Part shown: piece by piece, positions 1 through 10,332 of the stretch | Layout of the letters: each line of letters begins with the position of its first letter | Numbering within the stretch: position 1 is the stretch's first letter | Origin: Oscillatoria sp. | GTDB lineage: Bacteria; Cyanobacteriota; Cyanobacteriia; Cyanobacteriales; Laspinemataceae | Direction of reading: 5' to 3' | Length of the DNA stretch: 41,085 bases | Assembly (NCBI GenBank): GCA_011390515.1 | Contig: JAABSJ010000027.1 | Span: 1 to 41,085, forward strand | Notes under the pieces: model-generated | Databases searched by the model: none | The model's input: the letters and a program-made list of their open reading frames with translations, nothing else | What the model was told of the DNA's origin: nothing | Translations under genes and position numbers: made by a program

Positions 1-50
1 ATCCTCCCCATCCTCCCCATCTCCCCCATCTCCCCCATCTCCCCAAGACC
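1..50. repeat. C-rich low-complexity tract
   Basis: Imperfect short tandem units of the form ATCTCCCCC repeat from the first base to about position 46. No gene or promoter is recognisable in the tract. It is probably the end of a simple-sequence intergenic region. Confidence 0.6.
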
Positions 51-77
51 CCTGAAAAAAAAACTTTTCAAAAACAG

Positions 78-108
78 TTGACAAAACCCGGTAGGTATCT
101 GTTAGTAT
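78..108 (+). promoter_or_regulatory. Putative promoter of tRNA-Gln
   Basis: A perfect TTGACA (78-83) is followed by TAGTAT (103-108) just upstream of the tRNA at 126. The 19-bp spacer is longer than ideal; an overlapping TTAGTA gives 18. The assignment rests on position and the -35 match. Confidence 0.5.
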
Positions 109-125
109 GTTTAAGGTCAGAGAAA

Positions 126-197
126 TGGGGCGTCGCCAAGCGGTAAGGCACCTGGTTTTGGTCCAGGCATCCGGAGGTTCGAATCCTTCCGCCCCAG
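126..197 (+). tRNA. tRNA-Gln(TTG)
   Basis: The cloverleaf is complete: acceptor TGGGGCG/CGCCCCA, anticodon arm CCTGG-TTTTGGT-CCAGG with anticodon TTG, T arm GGAGG-TTCGAAT-CCTTC, discriminator G, no encoded CCA. This looks like the regular chromosomal Gln tRNA. It is clearly different in sequence from the array Gln(TTG) at 21040. Confidence 0.95.
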
Positions 198-280
198 TTG
201 ACTACAACGCTATCAATCAGAGTGTAGTTCAGAAAATCACTGAATTAAGGCGTCTGCTATCAGTGTGAAAGCGTCTAAAT

Positions 281-320
281 AAAAGACCTACTTTTTAATA
301 AAAAGTGGGTCTTTTGTTTT
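281..320 (+). terminator. Intrinsic terminator after tRNA-Gln
   Basis: A 16-bp stem (AAAAGACCTACTTTTT pairing with 300-315, one G-U wobble) closes on a 3-nt loop, and the 3' arm ends in TTTT followed by GTTTT. It lies 84 bases past the tRNA and would end that transcript. Confidence 0.75.
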
Positions 321-390
321 GGGATGAATTGGGACAGGCTGTCCCAATTCATGGGAAAATCGGCAAGGAAATTCTCTACCCTCAAATCCG

Positions 391-1173
391 ATGGTGTCTA
401 ACCCTCCGACCATTCTAGCCCTTGATTTTGATGGCGTCATTTGTGACGGATTAATCGAATATTTCCAAACCACTTGGCGATCGTATTGCCAAATTTGGCC
501 GAATAGCGATCGCCTCCCCCCAGAAGAAATAGCGCCCTTATTTTATCAACTCCGACCGGCGATCGAAACCGGATGGGAAATGCCGGTCCTCGTGCGATCG
601 CTCCTTTTAGGAACCAACCCTGACCAAATCTTAGAAAACTGGCCCGCAATTTGTTCCCAAATAGTCACCGATGAAGCATTAGACTCGACAGAGTTAGCGG
701 CGATCGTCGATCGCGTCCGAGATGAATGGATTGCAGAAGACCTCACCGACTGGTTGAGTTTGCATCGGTTTTATCCGGGAGTCATCGATCACCTGCAAAC
801 CTACCTCGCCTCCAATCAGCAACTGGTGATCATCACCACCAAAGAAGAACGCTTCGTGCGATCGCTGCTGCAACAACAAGGCATCCAACTCCCAGAAGAC
901 TGCGTATTTGGCAAAAATGTCAAGCGTCCCAAACACCAAATTCTGCGAGAACTCCTGGGAAAAATCACCCCAACCCCCACCATTTGGTTTGTAGAGGACC
1001 GCTTAAAAACCTTAGAATCCGTCCAAAAACAACTGGACCTGACCCCGGTCAAACTATATCTAGCAGACTGGGGATATAATACCCCCAGCGATCGGGCCGC
1101 AGCGCAGAACAAATCCGGCATAGAACTCTTGTCCTTGTCTAGCTTCTGCCAAGACTGTTCAGTTTGGCCTTAA
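391..1173 (+). CDS. HAD-superfamily hydrolase
   Basis: A 260-aa cytosolic protein of the haloacid dehalogenase superfamily. Motif I is LALDFDGVICD near residues 9-19, giving the aspartate nucleophile and the acid/base Asp two residues later. Motif II is the threonine in IITTKEE (about 147-153), and motif IV is FVEDRLKTL (about 205-213). A helical cap of roughly 100 residues sits between motifs I and II, as in C1-cap phosphatases. The substrate cannot be read from the sequence; cyanobacterial relatives are usually listed only as HAD hydrolases. It stands alone on the plus strand, 92 bp before the NurA gene, and could share a transcript with it. HIP1 sites are frequent inside the gene, so it is ancestral rather than recently acquired. 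Confidence 0.8.
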   Translation: MVSNPPTILALDFDGVICDGLIEYFQTTWRSYCQIWPNSDRLPPEEIAPLFYQLRPAIETGWEMPVLVRSLLLGTNPDQILENWPAICSQIVTDEALDSTELAAIVDRVRDEWIAEDLTDWLSLHRFYPGVIDHLQTYLASNQQLVIITTKEERFVRSLLQQQGIQLPEDCVFGKNVKRPKHQILRELLGKITPTPTIWFVEDRLKTLESVQKQLDLTPVKLYLADWGYNTPSDRAAAQNKSGIELLSLSSFCQDCSVWP

Positions 1174-1265
1174 ATCGGTCCCCAATCATTGAAGGGTCCG
1201 GCCCTGGGCTATAAAATAAATACAGCAAAACCAACAACGGGCTATTTTATACCCAGGGGGAACGG

Positions 1266-2495
1266 ATGCTAGATCTGACCAAAATCGCAAGGCAAATGCA
1301 GGGAATCAGCGAACATCTTTCCAGAGAAGCGGAACAATCCCGTCAGCGGTTGGAAGTCGCCCAAAAATTGCGGAAAAAAGCTCACTCAGAGCAAGAGCAT
1401 TTGATCCAAGAAAGAGAAATTTGGCGCGATCGCATGGGATTTCCCGTTGCTATCCCTGCCGAACCCCTGGACTTTACCCCCTACATCCCCACCCCCCCCA
1501 ACGTCCAAACCGTCCTCGCTACCGATGGATCTCAGATTGCACCCTCCCATCACGAAATTGCCTACTGTTACTTAATTAATGTCGGGCGAGTGATTCTGCA
1601 TTATGGTCAAAGTCGCCTGCCACTGTTAGATAGTCTGCCGGAGGTGTTTTATAAACCCGAGGACCTCTATATTTCTCGGCAATGGGGAATTAAAACGGAA
1701 GAATGGATGGGTTACAAACGGGGGGTTTCCGAGGCGATCGCCCTAGCAGATTTAGCCATTGCCTTGCGAACCCCAGGCAGCGGTCAAATTGCTCACCCAG
1801 AAGCCCCCATTTTAGGCATGGTCGATGGAGCCTTAATTTACTGGTTTCTCGAACCCTTACCCACCGATGCGCGTCAGCTCATCCTCGGGGCCATTTTAGA
1901 AGCTTGGGAAAAAATGCGACAAGTCAAGGTCCCGATTGTCGGGTATATCAGTGCTTCCCGCAGTAGTGAATCCCTCAGCTTCTTAAGATTAGCCGCCTGT
2001 CCCCATCCCCACCCTGACTGTTTTAGTCATTGTCCCATCCAGGCGGATTCTGTACTCCGTCCCTACGACCAAAAAGCTCCCTGCCAAGTCTTTGACCCGT
2101 TGCGGGATACGACCTTATGGGCCTCTGTACTCGAACCGGGACAACGGAGTCCCCTGTGGCGCAGTTGTTCTCGGATTCTGGATTTATATCCTCCAGAACA
2201 TCAAGTTTATTTTTGTTACCTTCATGTGGGGCCAGAAATTGCCCGAATTGATATGCCTGCCTGGGTTGCCAAAGATCCGTCTTTGTTAGGCATGGCGTTA
2301 AGTATGGTTCTGTCCCAAGTGCAGAAAGGGTATGGCTATCCGGTGGTGTTAGCGGAGGCCCACAATCAAGCCGTAGTTCGGGGAGGCGATCGGGCGCGGT
2401 TCTTTGCTCTACTCGAACAACAAATGATTAAAGCCGGATTGCAAAATGTCGGCACCTCCTACAAAGAAACCCGCAAACGCGGCAGTATTGCTTAG
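1266..2495 (+). CDS. NurA-domain nuclease family protein
   Basis: A 409-aa protein with the two aspartate motifs of the NurA fold: ATDGSQI (Asp87) and MVDGALIYWF (Asp187), separated by a mixed alpha/beta region. Residues 1-55 are a charged coiled coil. NurA proteins are manganese-dependent 5'-3' nucleases that resect DNA ends; in archaea they work with the HerA ATPase. No HerA partner is visible here, which is usual for cyanobacterial copies, so the DNA-repair role is by family only. The start at 1266 follows GGGGGAAC a few bases upstream, which can serve as ribosome binding site. A TATAAAAT box at about 1210 is a possible -10 element. Confidence 0.8.
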   Translation: MLDLTKIARQMQGISEHLSREAEQSRQRLEVAQKLRKKAHSEQEHLIQEREIWRDRMGFPVAIPAEPLDFTPYIPTPPNVQTVLATDGSQIAPSHHEIAYCYLINVGRVILHYGQSRLPLLDSLPEVFYKPEDLYISRQWGIKTEEWMGYKRGVSEAIALADLAIALRTPGSGQIAHPEAPILGMVDGALIYWFLEPLPTDARQLILGAILEAWEKMRQVKVPIVGYISASRSSESLSFLRLAACPHPHPDCFSHCPIQADSVLRPYDQKAPCQVFDPLRDTTLWASVLEPGQRSPLWRSCSRILDLYPPEHQVYFCYLHVGPEIARIDMPAWVAKDPSLLGMALSMVLSQVQKGYGYPVVLAEAHNQAVVRGGDRARFFALLEQQMIKAGLQNVGTSYKETRKRGSIA

Positions 2496-2542
2496 GGATT
2501 TCCATAAAAAAAGTGGGGCATTAGAACTTTGGCAGAAGTGGA

Positions 2543-2577
2543 AAAGCCCCCCTTCTTAAGGGGGGTTGGGGGGATCT
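2543..2577. repeat. Solo CCCCCCTTCTTAAGGGGGG hairpin repeat
   Basis: A short palindrome followed by TTGGGGGGATCT. It is the same core found inside the larger MITE-like elements at 30299, 37679 and 39192, but here without their outer inverted repeats. It is a remnant or solo copy. Confidence 0.65.
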
Positions 2578-2662
2578 CTTCTAGAAGATTTTGAAGACTT
2601 TATTGTTTGGAGTTCCCTTAAGAGAAGGATGAAGAGGGATCGCGTTCCCAAGGATCATCCAC

Positions 2663-2760
2663 AGGACTTACGCAGATTTGAAGAATTCACCCTAAATGTA
2701 GAGGCGATTCGCGAATCGCCTCTACATTTAGGGCTCGATTTCACAGATTGCGTAAGTCCT
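2663..2760. repeat. MITE-like element, AGGACTTACGCA family
   Basis: Terminal inverted repeats AGGACTTACGCA and TGCGTAAGTCCT enclose an inner hairpin built on CCTAAATGTAGAGGCGATTC and its reverse complement. Related copies lie at 23984-24067 and 26984-27072. It carries no ORF, so it must have been mobilised in trans. Confidence 0.75.
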
Positions 2761-2774
2761 TTCCCCCTCATCGT

Positions 2775-3035
2775 TCAAAACTCAAAACTCACCTCATCGA
2801 GAGTTTCCAGTAATAAATTCACCTGTTGCTGGCGTTGCGAGAGGAACGATTCGCACTGCCGCAAATACTCAACTGCCGTGGTGAATTGGTCGAAAACCTC
2901 AGCTAATTCTAGTTCCCCCGATTCGACTCGTTCAACGATTGCCTCAATTTGAGCCACCGTTGCCTCATAGTTCCAGTCTGGTTCGGGGGTAAAACCCTTG
3001 TTCTTAGAAGTCGGAACCCGCCCTGAATTGCTCAT
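2775..3035 (-). CDS. xseB: Exodeoxyribonuclease VII small subunit
   Basis: An 86-aa protein matching XseB. The family core runs from about residue 23, [31 protein letters not shown] (quoted here only in part: [20 protein letters not shown]), followed by the helix containing [12 protein letters not shown]. XseB subunits coat the coiled coils of XseA and are needed for the single-strand exonuclease activity. The length is normal for the family (70-90 aa). The gene for the large subunit is not adjacent on this side, and downstream lies only a repeat, so the pair is split or xseA lies elsewhere. The start at 3035 gives MSNSGRVP. Confidence 0.88.
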   Translation of the reverse strand: MSNSGRVPTSKNKGFTPEPDWNYEATVAQIEAIVERVESGELELAEVFDQFTTAVEYLRQCESFLSQRQQQVNLLLETLDEVSFEF

Positions 3036-3366
3036 TTTCTGTTCGTCTGAAGGGACTGTTAATAAAATCTGCTTAATTTTAATAGATTCTTGGGTGAAGT
3101 GCGAGCACCGGGCTAATTTTGTAGCCGTTGTGGGTGAATTTTATCTCAAAAATGGTCAATTGTTTAGTGATATATACTCAATTTTTCAGGATGAACCGTC
3201 GATTTCTCCCGCTGAATTGAGATTTGATAACGCCTTTTGATGTTCGGGACCTCTTGACGATCAGGTTTGGGTAGGCTAGGCTAGAATTAAAAATTTTTAT
3301 GCTATTTCTGCATGGAATTAACCCATAAAATCAACAGAATGGGGCTGAAGCGAGAAACTTATACAA
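3036..3366. other. Intergenic region without recognised gene
   Basis: 331 bp between xseB and the transposase remnant. The 80-aa plus-strand frame starting at 2998 overlaps xseB antisense and has no recognisable domain. It probably holds the xseB promoter; no convincing boxes were identified. Confidence 0.4.
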
Positions 3367-3915
3367 ATGGCACGAACTCTCAATCTAGAAATTAAGGAAT
3401 CTTCAGAAGAACTGAAACATCTGCTGGATAAGCAGACCAGTGTACAAATGAAAGAAAGACTGCAAGCTTTGTACTTACTGAAAACGGGAACTCTCTCGAC
3501 TTTGCAAGAGTTATCCTCGGTGCTAGTCAGAGATCCATCAACAATTTATCGATGGTTTCAGAAGTACAAAAAAGAGGGATTAGAGGGATTACTCAAACCC
3601 TACAAAAGCCCGGGTAAAACCACGACTATTCCCTCAGCAGCGATGGGAAAATTAAGGCAATATTTGGAGGAGTATGAGGGATTTACCAGTTATGGAGAGA
3701 TTCAAACTTGGTTAAAAGAAGAATGTGGGGTTGAGGTGAGTTATCATGTGGTTTATAGAGCCGTGCATCAGAAACTGAATGCCACAATAAAAGGGTCTAA
3801 ACCCCGAAAAAGACACAAAAAAAAGAGTGGGAAGGGAGAAGCCAGCCACTTCCCAGAGAAGTCAGCAGAAGTGGGTTGGGGATCGGAGGAAAAGTCACCG
3901 CTTTCCAATCTTTGA
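3367..3915 (+). pseudogene. IS630-type transposase, N-terminal part only
   Basis: The 182-aa product begins with a winged helix-turn-helix of the kind found in IS630/Tc1-like transposases: residues 18-75 include ERLQALYLLKTG and SSVLVRDPSTIYRWFQKY, followed by GLEGLLKPYKSPGK. A second HTH covers about residues 93-140. The DDE catalytic domain that should follow residue 145 is absent. The frame instead runs into a basic tail (KPRKRHKKKSGKGE) and stops, and downstream sequence does not restore the motif in another frame that I can see. It is most likely a truncated or decayed insertion sequence. A stand-alone HTH repressor-like product is the alternative. Confidence 0.65.
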
Positions 3916-4000
3916 GTGTTAATTCTCATGAATGGGAGGGAGAACCGGACCTTAAAGCTAATCATCAGGGAATCGGGTTTTGCCGAGTCAGACCCGGGGA

Positions 4001-4297
4001 CTATTTTTTATTCAAGCATGAAGCGATCGCCCCTTCTAGGTCCGGTTGACTTAATTCCGTGATGATAAAGACTTCTTGCACCGTTTTTCCCTGTCTGGCA
4101 ATCACCTTATATCCGCCCAAAATAGGAACCGATATTTTTAACTTCATCTGGGGACAGTGACCTTTGGCGCGACCAATCACCCCGGGAGTAATGGTTTGAA
4201 TGCCGAGGCAACCCGTTAACTTGTCCAGGATGGCGATTAAACCAGGAATATGGGTGGAGTGATTCAGAACCAAGCGACCGCCAGAAGGTTTTCCCAT
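4001..4297 (-). CDS. DUF2103 family protein
   Basis: Beginning at the internal ATG at 4297 the product is 98 aa, starting MGKPSGGRLVLNHSTHIPGL, the conserved opening of the cyanobacterial DUF2103 family, which has been described as predicted metal-binding. An upstream TTG at 4345 would add 16 residues not typical of the family. The rest shows GVIGRAKGHCPQMKLKISVP and a C-terminal beta-rich segment. Its biochemical role is unknown. It is convergent with the transposase remnant and lies about 200 bp from clpS on the same strand, so co-transcription is possible but unproven. Confidence 0.7.
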   Translation of the reverse strand: MGKPSGGRLVLNHSTHIPGLIAILDKLTGCLGIQTITPGVIGRAKGHCPQMKLKISVPILGGYKVIARQGKTVQEVFIITELSQPDLEGAIASCLNKK

Positions 4298-4501
4298 GAG
4301 ATATTTACCAAATTGAATCGTGTTTTTTGGATATTGGGGAACCAATCAGAGGCTAGTACAGCCTGGAAATCAGCTTGGATACCCTAGACGAGAAATTTCG
4401 CGTCTCTGCTTTAAGTATGCAACCTACTGGTTCATCTTAAGGGTAAACAGTGAAACCCTCATCTTGAACCCTAAGCTGGGACGCCTGATGCTTTAACGGG
4501 A

Positions 4502-4795
4502 TTAGGCTTTTTCTAAAGGAGCCATCGTCAATCCAGCGCGGCTGAGTTGTTGATGGTACAATTCAGCTTGCTCTAGGGGACCCACCCAGACGGTGGCTTG
4601 TCCTTCAAAGTGAACTTGATTGGTGAGTTCCCAAGCTAGATCGCTAGTCATGTTGGGAATGTACTTCATTAAGCAGGAGGAAACGTGCTGAAACGTATTA
4701 AAATCATCGTTAAGCACAATTACCTTATAATTCGGATACGGTTGTCGGGTAACTTGACCAACTTGGTCCGGCGCAATAGTTGGCGCTGTCGCCAT
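4502..4795 (-). CDS. clpS: ClpS adaptor of the Clp protease
   Basis: The product, 97 aa from MATAPTIAPDQ, is a ClpS adaptor. It has YKVIVLNDDFNTFQHV, with the N-degron pocket residues Asn-Asp-Asp, and the family block WELTNQVHFEGQATVW. The C-terminal GPLEQAELYHQQLSRAGL is the cyanobacterial ClpS1 ending. ClpS binds the N-terminal domain of ClpC and delivers substrates with destabilising N-terminal residues. An in-frame ATG at 4828 would add 11 residues (MTRGLSVKIRS) not usual in the family, so the inner start is preferred but not proved. Confidence 0.9.
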   Translation of the reverse strand: MATAPTIAPDQVGQVTRQPYPNYKVIVLNDDFNTFQHVSSCLMKYIPNMTSDLAWELTNQVHFEGQATVWVGPLEQAELYHQQLSRAGLTMAPLEKA

Positions 4796-4828
4796 TGATC
4801 GAATTTTTACTGAAAGTCCCCTAGTCAT

Positions 4829-5306
4829 AGCCTTTAGCCTTACCGAATTAAGTTAACAATAATAATTGTGGGCAGTGATTGTAAGTTAGTTTAACAAGGA
4901 ACTGTCCGATCATCAATCCGTTGAGTTGGAAGGGGCCAGAAATTGTCAAGGGCGGGGCTCATTTTTGGCGGTGGGGGATCAAGCCGGATTAAGGGCCGAT
5001 CGCCCCTAAACCCCCCAGAATCATGGCGCTAATTTTAGGGAAACCGGGAACTGTAGCGGATGTTCGGGAAGGGGCATAACCCGGGCGATCCCCGCGTCCG
5101 GAGGTTTTGGTTTGAGAGCGATATCTCCAACCCGGGGCAATTCTGCAATCGCCCCTGTAACCGATTGAGGTCAAGAGGGGGAGCATCTCACCCTTGATCG
5201 CGCAGTCACCCGGGAGAGGAAACGGACGGATTCCAGTCTTTGATTCACGGCTTTAAAACATAGAAAAACCCCGATGCTTTTTAAATAATTATCAGCTTAA
5301 ATTAAA
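4829..5306. other. Intergenic region without recognised gene
   Basis: About 480 bp between clpS and the cyclase gene. Short frames on both strands have no recognisable domain. The clpS promoter must lie at the left end; the right half is GC-rich and HIP1-containing with no evident RNA gene. Confidence 0.4.
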
Positions 5307-6371
5307 CTAAATAATAGGTTTTTTACCCATCAGGAGATAGGTCAACATTTCTCCTTTGCCTTTGACGGGAATCAGGCCCCGGTTTTCAAATAAAAAATCA
5401 TTAGCCAGACATTCATAAGTCGAAGTCGTCACTTGAATACGTCCAGGAATGCCGTGAGATTCCATTCTTGAAGCTGTATTGACCGTATCCCCCCATAAGT
5501 CATAACTAAACTTTTTAGTACCAATGACGCCAGCTTCCACCGGGCCGGTACTGATCCCAATCCGCATGGCGATGGTTTCGCCATGATTGGTTCTTAATTG
5601 GGTTGTAGCGTCGAGCATATCGAGAGCCATTTGCGCGATCGCCTGGGCATGGTCCGGCCTAGGCATAGGTAAACCCCCGACCACCATATAGGCATCTCCA
5701 ATCGTTTTAATTTTTTCCAACTCATATTTATCCGCCAACTCATCAAACAACGAGAAAATATGGTTGAGAAACTCCACCAATTCCGGGGGAGATAAATGAG
5801 AAGAAAGTTGGGAAAAGCCGACAATATCAGCAAATAAAACCGTCACATTGGCAAAATTATCGGCGATCGTCCGTTCCCCGGCCTTCAGCCGTTCCGCAAT
5901 CGGTTTGGGTAAAATATTCAGCAAGAGCAGTTCAGATTTAGCCTGTTCATCTTGTAACTTTTGTAAAACAGCTTGTTCTTGATCGCGTAGGCGTTTTTTC
6001 TCCAAAGAGGCACTAATCCGAGCTTTTAACAGCACCGGATTAAACGGTTTAGAGAGATAGTCTTCTGCACCCAATTCAATGCATTTGACCACACTATCGA
6101 TATCATCCACAGCGGAAATCATAATTACTGGGATATGGCGCAGACTGGAATCGGCCTTAATTTCCTCTAGGACTTGATAGCCATTAAGATGGGGCATCAT
6201 AATATCTAGGAGCACCAGGTCGAATGGCTCGGCGCGGATTAATTCGAGTGCCTTCAGTCCATCTTCTGCAATTTTAACTTGGTAGCCTTGCCGCTTCAAG
6301 CGGCGGCAGAGGAGATCGCGGTTGGCTTCAACATCATCAACTACCAGCACCGAGGCTTGGTCAAGGTTCAT
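5307..6371 (-). CDS. Receiver domain fused to class III adenylate cyclase
   Basis: A 354-aa soluble protein. Residues 5-120 form a CheY-like receiver with acceptor Asp56 (VLLDIMMP) and Lys108 (LSKPF). A coiled-coil linker follows (about 120-160). Residues 170-345 are a class III nucleotide cyclase. Metal-binding Asp182 (FADIVGF) and Asp226 (TIGDAYM) are present, as are the transition-state residues Asn298 and Arg302. The purine-contacting Lys in EKIKTIGD and Asp291 in YDLWGD favour ATP over GTP. It therefore probably makes cAMP when a histidine kinase phosphorylates the receiver. The six-PAS kinase upstream on the same strand, 430 bp away, is a natural candidate donor. All catalytic residues are present, so activity is expected. 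Confidence 0.9.
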   Translation of the reverse strand: MNLDQASVLVVDDVEANRDLLCRRLKRQGYQVKIAEDGLKALELIRAEPFDLVLLDIMMPHLNGYQVLEEIKADSSLRHIPVIMISAVDDIDSVVKCIELGAEDYLSKPFNPVLLKARISASLEKKRLRDQEQAVLQKLQDEQAKSELLLLNILPKPIAERLKAGERTIADNFANVTVLFADIVGFSQLSSHLSPPELVEFLNHIFSLFDELADKYELEKIKTIGDAYMVVGGLPMPRPDHAQAIAQMALDMLDATTQLRTNHGETIAMRIGISTGPVEAGVIGTKKFSYDLWGDTVNTASRMESHGIPGRIQVTTSTYECLANDFLFENRGLIPVKGKGEMLTYLLMGKKPII

Positions 6372-6801
6372 GGCATCGACTCTTTAAAATCTAGCAGGCT
6401 CGAAATAGCAATCGGGCAGGGGTTTAATCGGGTTAACCCAGATCGGAACTGGCGATCGCCTCTAGGAGACGATGGGGGTTCCGTTAGACCTGGGATCCTG
6501 GAGATCCGGCAGGAGGGAGAACGGATTGATACCCAATCCGGGGGTGTTCAGACAGACGAGAACCGAAGGGAGTATCAGAGGAGTTTTGGGCGATCGCATC
6601 ATGGCATTAGTGTCCGCATAGCTGGGTTTACTGAGATTGAAGGAGCAAATCAACCCCTGATGGCATTTGCTCTCTCGCCTGGGTGCAAGTGATTCGGCGA
6701 AATACCGTTTCTCGATGGAAACTTCCTAGGATTCTACCTATTTCTTGAAGGTTCTATCCGAGGGCCAGAGAATTTCCCAGGGAAAATGCTTCGGTTGAGC
6801 A
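6372..6801. other. Intergenic region, cyclase upstream region
   Basis: 430 bp between two minus-strand genes. The 137-aa plus-strand frame over this area begins inside the cyclase antisense and has no domain. The region presumably carries the cyclase promoter. I see no RNA structure or repeat. Confidence 0.4.
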
Positions 6802-9800
6802 TTAGGGGTGAGGGTGAACTGGGACAGTCCGGAGACGGACCGTAAAAGTGGATCCCACTCCCACTTGACTGCTAACGGAGATTTCCCCTCCCATCATCTC
6901 GCAGAATCGCTGAGAAATGGCTAATCCTAAACCTGTGCCGCCATACTTGCGAGTCGTAGAAGGGTCCGCTTGGGTAAAGGCGTTAAAAATTTGATTCATT
7001 TGTTCGGGACTCATGCCAATCCCTGTATCCGTCACCCGAAAGATAATACAGGGAAACGGAGGACCTAGGGGATCACTGTTGACAGGGGGGGTAGAATCCG
7101 TCTCCATCAGGGCCCCAGACTCCCCGAGAGATGAATTCAAAGGGGTCTGAGGAATCCACATCAGGTCCCGAGAGACCTCAAAGGTAATGGTGCCCTGGGT
7201 GGTGAATTTAGCGGAATTACTCAATAGGTTTAATAACACTTGTCGGATTTTTGTCAAGTCTGCATATAAGGTTCCGATATCAGGTGGACAGATTGATTCT
7301 AATGTATTGTTATTTTTGGCAATCAGGGGTTTGGCGGTGGCGATGACATTATCAAGGAGAGTTTGGATCTCGAAGGTTTCTAAATAGAGTTCCATCTTAC
7401 CGGCTTCGATTTTGGAAATGTCTAAAATATCATTAATCAGGGTGAGTAAGTGTCTCCCGGCAACTTGGATTTTTTGCAAATCGGGAATAAATTCTTCCGA
7501 CCCTAAATCTTCAGATTCTTCGAGGAGAATTTCGCTGTAGCCGATAATGGCATTGAGGGGGGTTCGCAGTTCGTGGCTCATGTTGGCAAGAAAGGCACTT
7601 TTAGCGCGGTTGGCAGCTTCTGCGGCAGCTTTGGCTTCTTGCAATTGTTGGGAGACTTTCTTGCGATCGGTGATATCGTTGAGGGTCCCAGCAAGGCCGA
7701 TCATTGTCCCATCGGGAGAGAGTCTCAGCCTCGCATAAACGTCCATCCACCGGCGATCGCCTGTCTTGGTCAGATAACAGACCTCATGGCGGCAAAAGTC
7801 ACTCTGGCGCTGAACTAATTTCTGTAATTTTTTTTGAGTCTCTGGGTGATTGTCGGGATGAATATAGTTTAAAAACGGCCTCCCGAGACTTTCTTCGATA
7901 CTGTATCCGGAGATTTCGGTCCAAGCCGGATTGAGGAAGGTCCAGCATCCCTGGGGATCGGTTTGAAAAATGACTTCTTGAACCGTATTCACCACGGACC
8001 GATATTTTTCTTCACTTTCTTGGAGAGATGCGATTAATTGCAGTTTTTCTGCTTCCGACCGCTTGCGTGCGGTAATATCGCGCACAATCGCTAGAGCTTC
8101 TTTATCTCCACTCGCCACCACCCGGCTTTCATAACTAAAGACCTCTTCGTTAATTTTTAAGTCATATTCAAAGATTTCAATTTCATGACTGGACAAAGTT
8201 TTTTCCAAGGCATCAATACAATAGGCGACGACTTCCTCAGATAATAAGTCTCTTAATTTTTTACCTAAAAATTGGCCGGTTAAGTTGCCAAAATCAATGC
8301 CATTAACAGGTTTAAAGTCCAGAATGTTTTGTTTGCGATCGAAGCGAAACATTAAATCCGGCATGGCATTGAGCAAGGCGCGATTTTTGGCTTCGCTTTT
8401 GCTCAATAAGGACATGGCGTGTAACATTTGGAATTCTGATCGCTTGCGATCGCTAATGTCCTGCACCGAACCCAGCACCTTCTTCCTCGGTTCTTCCCCG
8501 GGGTAATCAACGGTTCGTGCGGAATCGCGCAACCAACAAATCTCACCGGATTTGGTAAAAATTCGGTATTCCAAGACTGCCCCATATTCCCCGAGCATTT
8601 CTCGCTCGAATTGCCGAACCTTGGGCAAATCCTCGGGATGAATCACCCGATGCCAGCCGCCTTTTTGATTGATTTCCTCTAGGGTATAGCCGGTGATCCG
8701 TTTAAATGATTCAGTGACCCATTCGGGGATGGGTTCACCGTCATCATTGAGGGTCATGGAATAGACAAAATCCGAAACCAGTTCAGAAATAGCCCGATAG
8801 CGGGCTTCACTGTGACGCAAGGCTTCTAAGGATTTGGTGCGTTCGGTAATATCGGTTAGGTAACCTTCTAGGGCAAATAATTCTCCCGTGACTGAAAAAA
8901 TCCCTCGTCCTTGTTCCCAAATCCATTTGGTTTCTCCAGTCCGAGTGATGATTCGGTAAGCGTATTCAAAGGGCTGTTGGTTTTGTAAACAGGATTGGAC
9001 CTTGAACCACAGTTTTTCTTGATCGTCAGGATGGATGATTTTGGAAAAACAAACCCGGCGATTCCCGATGAGATCTTCGGGATTATATCCGGTTAAAGCA
9101 ATACATCCATCGCTGACAAATTCCATTGTCCAGGTTCGGTCATTTTTACAACGATAAACCATGCCCGGAAGGTTGCTCATCAGGGTGGCTAGGGTTCGTT
9201 GATTTTCAGTCACCGTGGCAATCAGCAATTTTTCTAGCTCTTGAGACCTCCGGCGATCGCTAATGTCTCGCACTGCTGCCACCCGGCCTCCTTCCACGGA
9301 ATTTAAAATTTCTTTCCCTTGAATTTCTACAGCACAAATTGTGCCATCTTTTTTTAAAAACTCTACCTCGTAAGGGGTCTCATCCCCTAACTCAATCATT
9401 TTAAAAGCAACTTCTTTAGAGGGGTTAGTTAAAAAATCGAAGGCATTTTTGCCAATCAACTCTTCTTCTGAATAGCCGCTCATTTTCACGAGGGCTTGAT
9501 TGACATCGATAATTTTTCCTCGGATATGAATGATGATGCCTTCAAAGGTGGCGGCAGAGAGTCGGCGCAATCGGGCTTCGCTATCGCGTAAAGCTGTTTC
9601 GATTTGCACCTGCTGAGTAATTTCCCCGACTAAGGCAGCGACTCCAATCAGTTCACTGGACTGATTGATCAGAGGAAGGATATTCCATTCACAAGTTAGG
9701 ATTTTGCCGTGTTGGGTGCAATTTTCTAACCGCCAACGCTGTTTACAGGGGTGGGTTAAGAACTGATTCCAGTGGTTTTGGAAATCAGGACGGGCATTTT

Positions 9801-10332
9801 CGGGGATGATTGCCGTGAGTACAGGGGTGGCGATCGCTTCGCTGGCATGATAGCCAAATAGGGTTTCAGCAGTAGGATTCCAGGTTTGAATTTCACCGTT
9901 GAGGTTCAATTCAATGACGGCGATCGGGAGATGATTCAAGTAAAGTGCCAGTTGGTCTGCGGTGGGGGTTCCCAGGGATGGGACGCCAATGCTGTCGCTT
10001 TGGAAGGGACTGAGGCGCAAAGAGGGGGGATGGGTTGTTTTCTGGACGATTTTTAATTGTCCCCAGGTCCACCCCATCCAACCGAAGAATAGGGGGTTGA
10101 AGTCTAGGATCCAGTGGAGTGGATTGATAGTATGGACCTGGGCGATCGCCCCTAAAGACCAGTCCACATCTCGCATCACGATATCCAGAATCCATGCACC
10201 GACTGGGATCGTGCAACCCAAGAGGATTCCCACCAGGGTGTAAGTTTGAATCAGCCCCCCCCGCTGATTTTTGGGGTTGGAGTTCACATCTGAATTGGGC
10301 TTCAAATTCTGGGCCGGTAAATTAATAGGCAT
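6802..10332 (-). CDS. Multi-PAS membrane sensor histidine kinase
   Basis: A 1176-aa kinase. Two hydrophobic stretches (about 28-53 and 72-92) should anchor the N-terminus. Six PAS-type sensor domains follow at roughly 125-245, 248-362, 380-498, 508-630, 648-758 and 775-893; most end in a PAC-like DIT/DIS-R-K signature such as [11 protein letters not shown]. The kinase core has the H-box [14 protein letters not shown] with phospho-acceptor His920, the N-box NLLSNSAKF (Asn1035 region), DTGIGM (about 1102) and GGTGLGL (about 1131). There is no receiver at the C-terminus, so phosphotransfer must go to a separate protein. The lone receiver at 10977 and the receiver-cyclase at 5307 flank it on the same strand. 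The signals sensed cannot be inferred. Confidence 0.9.
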   Translation of the reverse strand: MPINLPAQNLKPNSDVNSNPKNQRGGLIQTYTLVGILLGCTIPVGAWILDIVMRDVDWSLGAIAQVHTINPLHWILDFNPLFFGWMGWTWGQLKIVQKTTHPPSLRLSPFQSDSIGVPSLGTPTADQLALYLNHLPIAVIELNLNGEIQTWNPTAETLFGYHASEAIATPVLTAIIPENARPDFQNHWNQFLTHPCKQRWRLENCTQHGKILTCEWNILPLINQSSELIGVAALVGEITQQVQIETALRDSEARLRRLSAATFEGIIIHIRGKIIDVNQALVKMSGYSEEELIGKNAFDFLTNPSKEVAFKMIELGDETPYEVEFLKKDGTICAVEIQGKEILNSVEGGRVAAVRDISDRRRSQELEKLLIATVTENQRTLATLMSNLPGMVYRCKNDRTWTMEFVSDGCIALTGYNPEDLIGNRRVCFSKIIHPDDQEKLWFKVQSCLQNQQPFEYAYRIITRTGETKWIWEQGRGIFSVTGELFALEGYLTDITERTKSLEALRHSEARYRAISELVSDFVYSMTLNDDGEPIPEWVTESFKRITGYTLEEINQKGGWHRVIHPEDLPKVRQFEREMLGEYGAVLEYRIFTKSGEICWLRDSARTVDYPGEEPRKKVLGSVQDISDRKRSEFQMLHAMSLLSKSEAKNRALLNAMPDLMFRFDRKQNILDFKPVNGIDFGNLTGQFLGKKLRDLLSEEVVAYCIDALEKTLSSHEIEIFEYDLKINEEVFSYESRVVASGDKEALAIVRDITARKRSEAEKLQLIASLQESEEKYRSVVNTVQEVIFQTDPQGCWTFLNPAWTEISGYSIEESLGRPFLNYIHPDNHPETQKKLQKLVQRQSDFCRHEVCYLTKTGDRRWMDVYARLRLSPDGTMIGLAGTLNDITDRKKVSQQLQEAKAAAEAANRAKSAFLANMSHELRTPLNAIIGYSEILLEESEDLGSEEFIPDLQKIQVAGRHLLTLINDILDISKIEAGKMELYLETFEIQTLLDNVIATAKPLIAKNNNTLESICPPDIGTLYADLTKIRQVLLNLLSNSAKFTTQGTITFEVSRDLMWIPQTPLNSSLGESGALMETDSTPPVNSDPLGPPFPCIIFRVTDTGIGMSPEQMNQIFNAFTQADPSTTRKYGGTGLGLAISQRFCEMMGGEISVSSQVGVGSTFTVRLRTVPVHPHP

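Noticed and set aside
6279..10243. Plus-strand frames opposite the cyclase and kinase genes
   Set aside because: They are antisense shadows of strongly conserved minus-strand coding regions.
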